Under the pieces are notes generated by a model, which made no database searches, was not told the DNA's origin, and saw nothing but the letters and a program-made list of their open reading frames with translations. Positions 59,881 through 60,198 of a stretch of 60,198 nucleotides of DNA are shown piece after piece (the first letter of the stretch is position 1; each line of letters begins with the position of its first letter). Position numbers and translations under genes: made by a program. The stretch spans positions 1-60,198 of the forward strand of contig CAJUSI010000061.1 of NCBI GenBank assembly GCA_910589035.1, in the 5' to 3' direction. The stretch comes from an uncultured Acetatifactor sp. (GTDB lineage Bacteria > Bacillota > Clostridia > Lachnospirales > Lachnospiraceae).

Positions 59881-60197
59881 CAGACAGGATAAACAGCGGC
59901 GTGATTGTTTCTGTTTTTATTCTTGTTCTGGCTCCGTCTCTGTTCACGGTTCAGGCGCTCGCCGGAATACTTATTTGTGATAGACTTGGCCTGCTGTACT
60001 GCCTGGTTTGCCTGATCGCATATCTTTGTAAAGGCTTCCAGATGATCTCCCAAATGATTCGATCTCGGGAAACACCTTTTAGCTGTGCCTTCGCCGAAAA
60101 TTTGATCGACAAATTTTTCGGTAAGCTGACACTGTAACCGCATTACGGAAGCCACCTGCAAATTCTGGTTCTCACCCTGAATATTGCTCTGTGCTTC
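59880..60197 (-). CDS. Phage tail-assembly region protein, truncated at the window edge
   Basis: The frame is open to the right edge; 105 C-terminal residues are visible. LQCQLTEKFVDQIFGEGTAK and a lysine/asparagine-rich tail (RSQNKNKNRNNH) resemble the small protein that precedes Gp15-like genes in Firmicute siphoviruses. A TTG at 60161 could be misread as a start, but the frame continues upstream. Confidence 0.65.
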   Translation of the reverse strand, partial: EAQSNIQGENQNLQVASVMRLQCQLTEKFVDQIFGEGTAKRCFPRSNHLGDHLEAFTKICDQANQAVQQAKSITNKYSGERLNREQRRSQNKNKNRNNHAAVYPV

Positions 60198-60198
60198 C

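Larger units (their letters stand above)
32752..60198. mobile_element. Prophage integrated at the 3' end of tmRNA (left part; continues past the window)
   Basis: Composition becomes more AT-rich and gene style changes sharply after tmRNA: many very small genes, nearly all leftward, then lysis and tail genes (tape measure, Dit, Gp37-like, Gp15-like). No integrase, capsid, terminase or replication genes are visible; they should lie beyond 60198. The left end is inferred from the tmRNA 3' end. The second copy of the attachment core is outside the window, so the exact att sequence cannot be read. The tail genes indicate a long-tailed (siphovirus-type) phage. Confidence 0.88.

Noticed and set aside
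32752..60198. Integrative conjugative element instead of a phage
   Set aside because: The accessory genes (DUF3846, DUF3892, DUF2786, SprT-like) also occur in conjugative elements, but tape measure, Dit, Gp37-like, holin-like and endolysin genes on the same strand identify a tailed phage. No relaxase or type IV secretion gene is seen.

Overview
The window joins a bacterial chromosome (about 1-32,750) to the left part of a large integrated tailed phage (about 32,750 to the right edge, where it continues). The host half is GC-rich with Gram-positive features: lipoprotein solute-binding proteins with lipoboxes, strong AGGAGG ribosome-binding sites, a SecG gene and the Firmicute order eno-secG-rnr-smpB-ssrA. 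Gene content suggests a gut clostridium of the Lachnospiraceae type; this is inference, with no marker gene to prove it.

Host layout. 1-5.7 kb: the end of an oligopeptide ABC ATPase, a small membrane protein, an Rpn-type nuclease and a giant fused membrane mannosyltransferase. 6-11.1 kb: an ABC exporter pair (ATPase plus FtsX-like permease with a very long coiled coil) and a PHP phosphoesterase. 11.4-21.8 kb: an unusual cluster of two large solute-binding lipoproteins, two sugar-type permeases, a HlyD-like adaptor and a MacB-core-like membrane protein. 22-32.3 kb: a YgjP-type metallopeptidase, a cation diffusion facilitator, gpmI, an aldo/keto reductase, a type III toxin-antitoxin-like locus, eno, secG, rnr, smpB and ssrA (tmRNA).

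Prophage layout. The phage begins just after the 3' end of tmRNA, a classic integration target. Nearly all its genes run leftward. From right to left there are a tail module (Gp15-like protein, tape measure, Dit, Gp37-like protein, baseplate/fibre protein), a diversity-generating retroelement (DGR), a lysis module (holin-like proteins, endolysin), and a 13-kb accessory arm of about 30 small genes ending at tmRNA.

The main discovery is the DGR. One template repeat (TR, 50439-50567), an Avd-like protein and a YMDD reverse transcriptase sit beside a variable C-type-lectin-fold protein (VR1). The same TR has clearly also rewritten a second gene about 9.5 kb away in the accessory arm (VR2, 40874-40990). 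By hand alignment 17 of 18 TR/VR1 differences and 18 of 18 TR/VR2 differences fall at template adenines. The second target is in a different transcription unit from the retroelement.

The accessory arm also carries a repeated regulatory architecture that I cannot match to a described system. Nine copies of a roughly 80-bp promoter-like element share an invariant 11-bp block exactly 14 bp from an invariant TTAACG block, each heading a separate transcription unit, including the one with the remote DGR target. Further unexplained families are two 121-bp inverted-repeat elements, three 66-bp partly palindromic elements bracketing the arm, and four GC-rich 22-bp leader boxes. Two accessory genes look broken (an in-frame amber codon and an A7-run frameshift).
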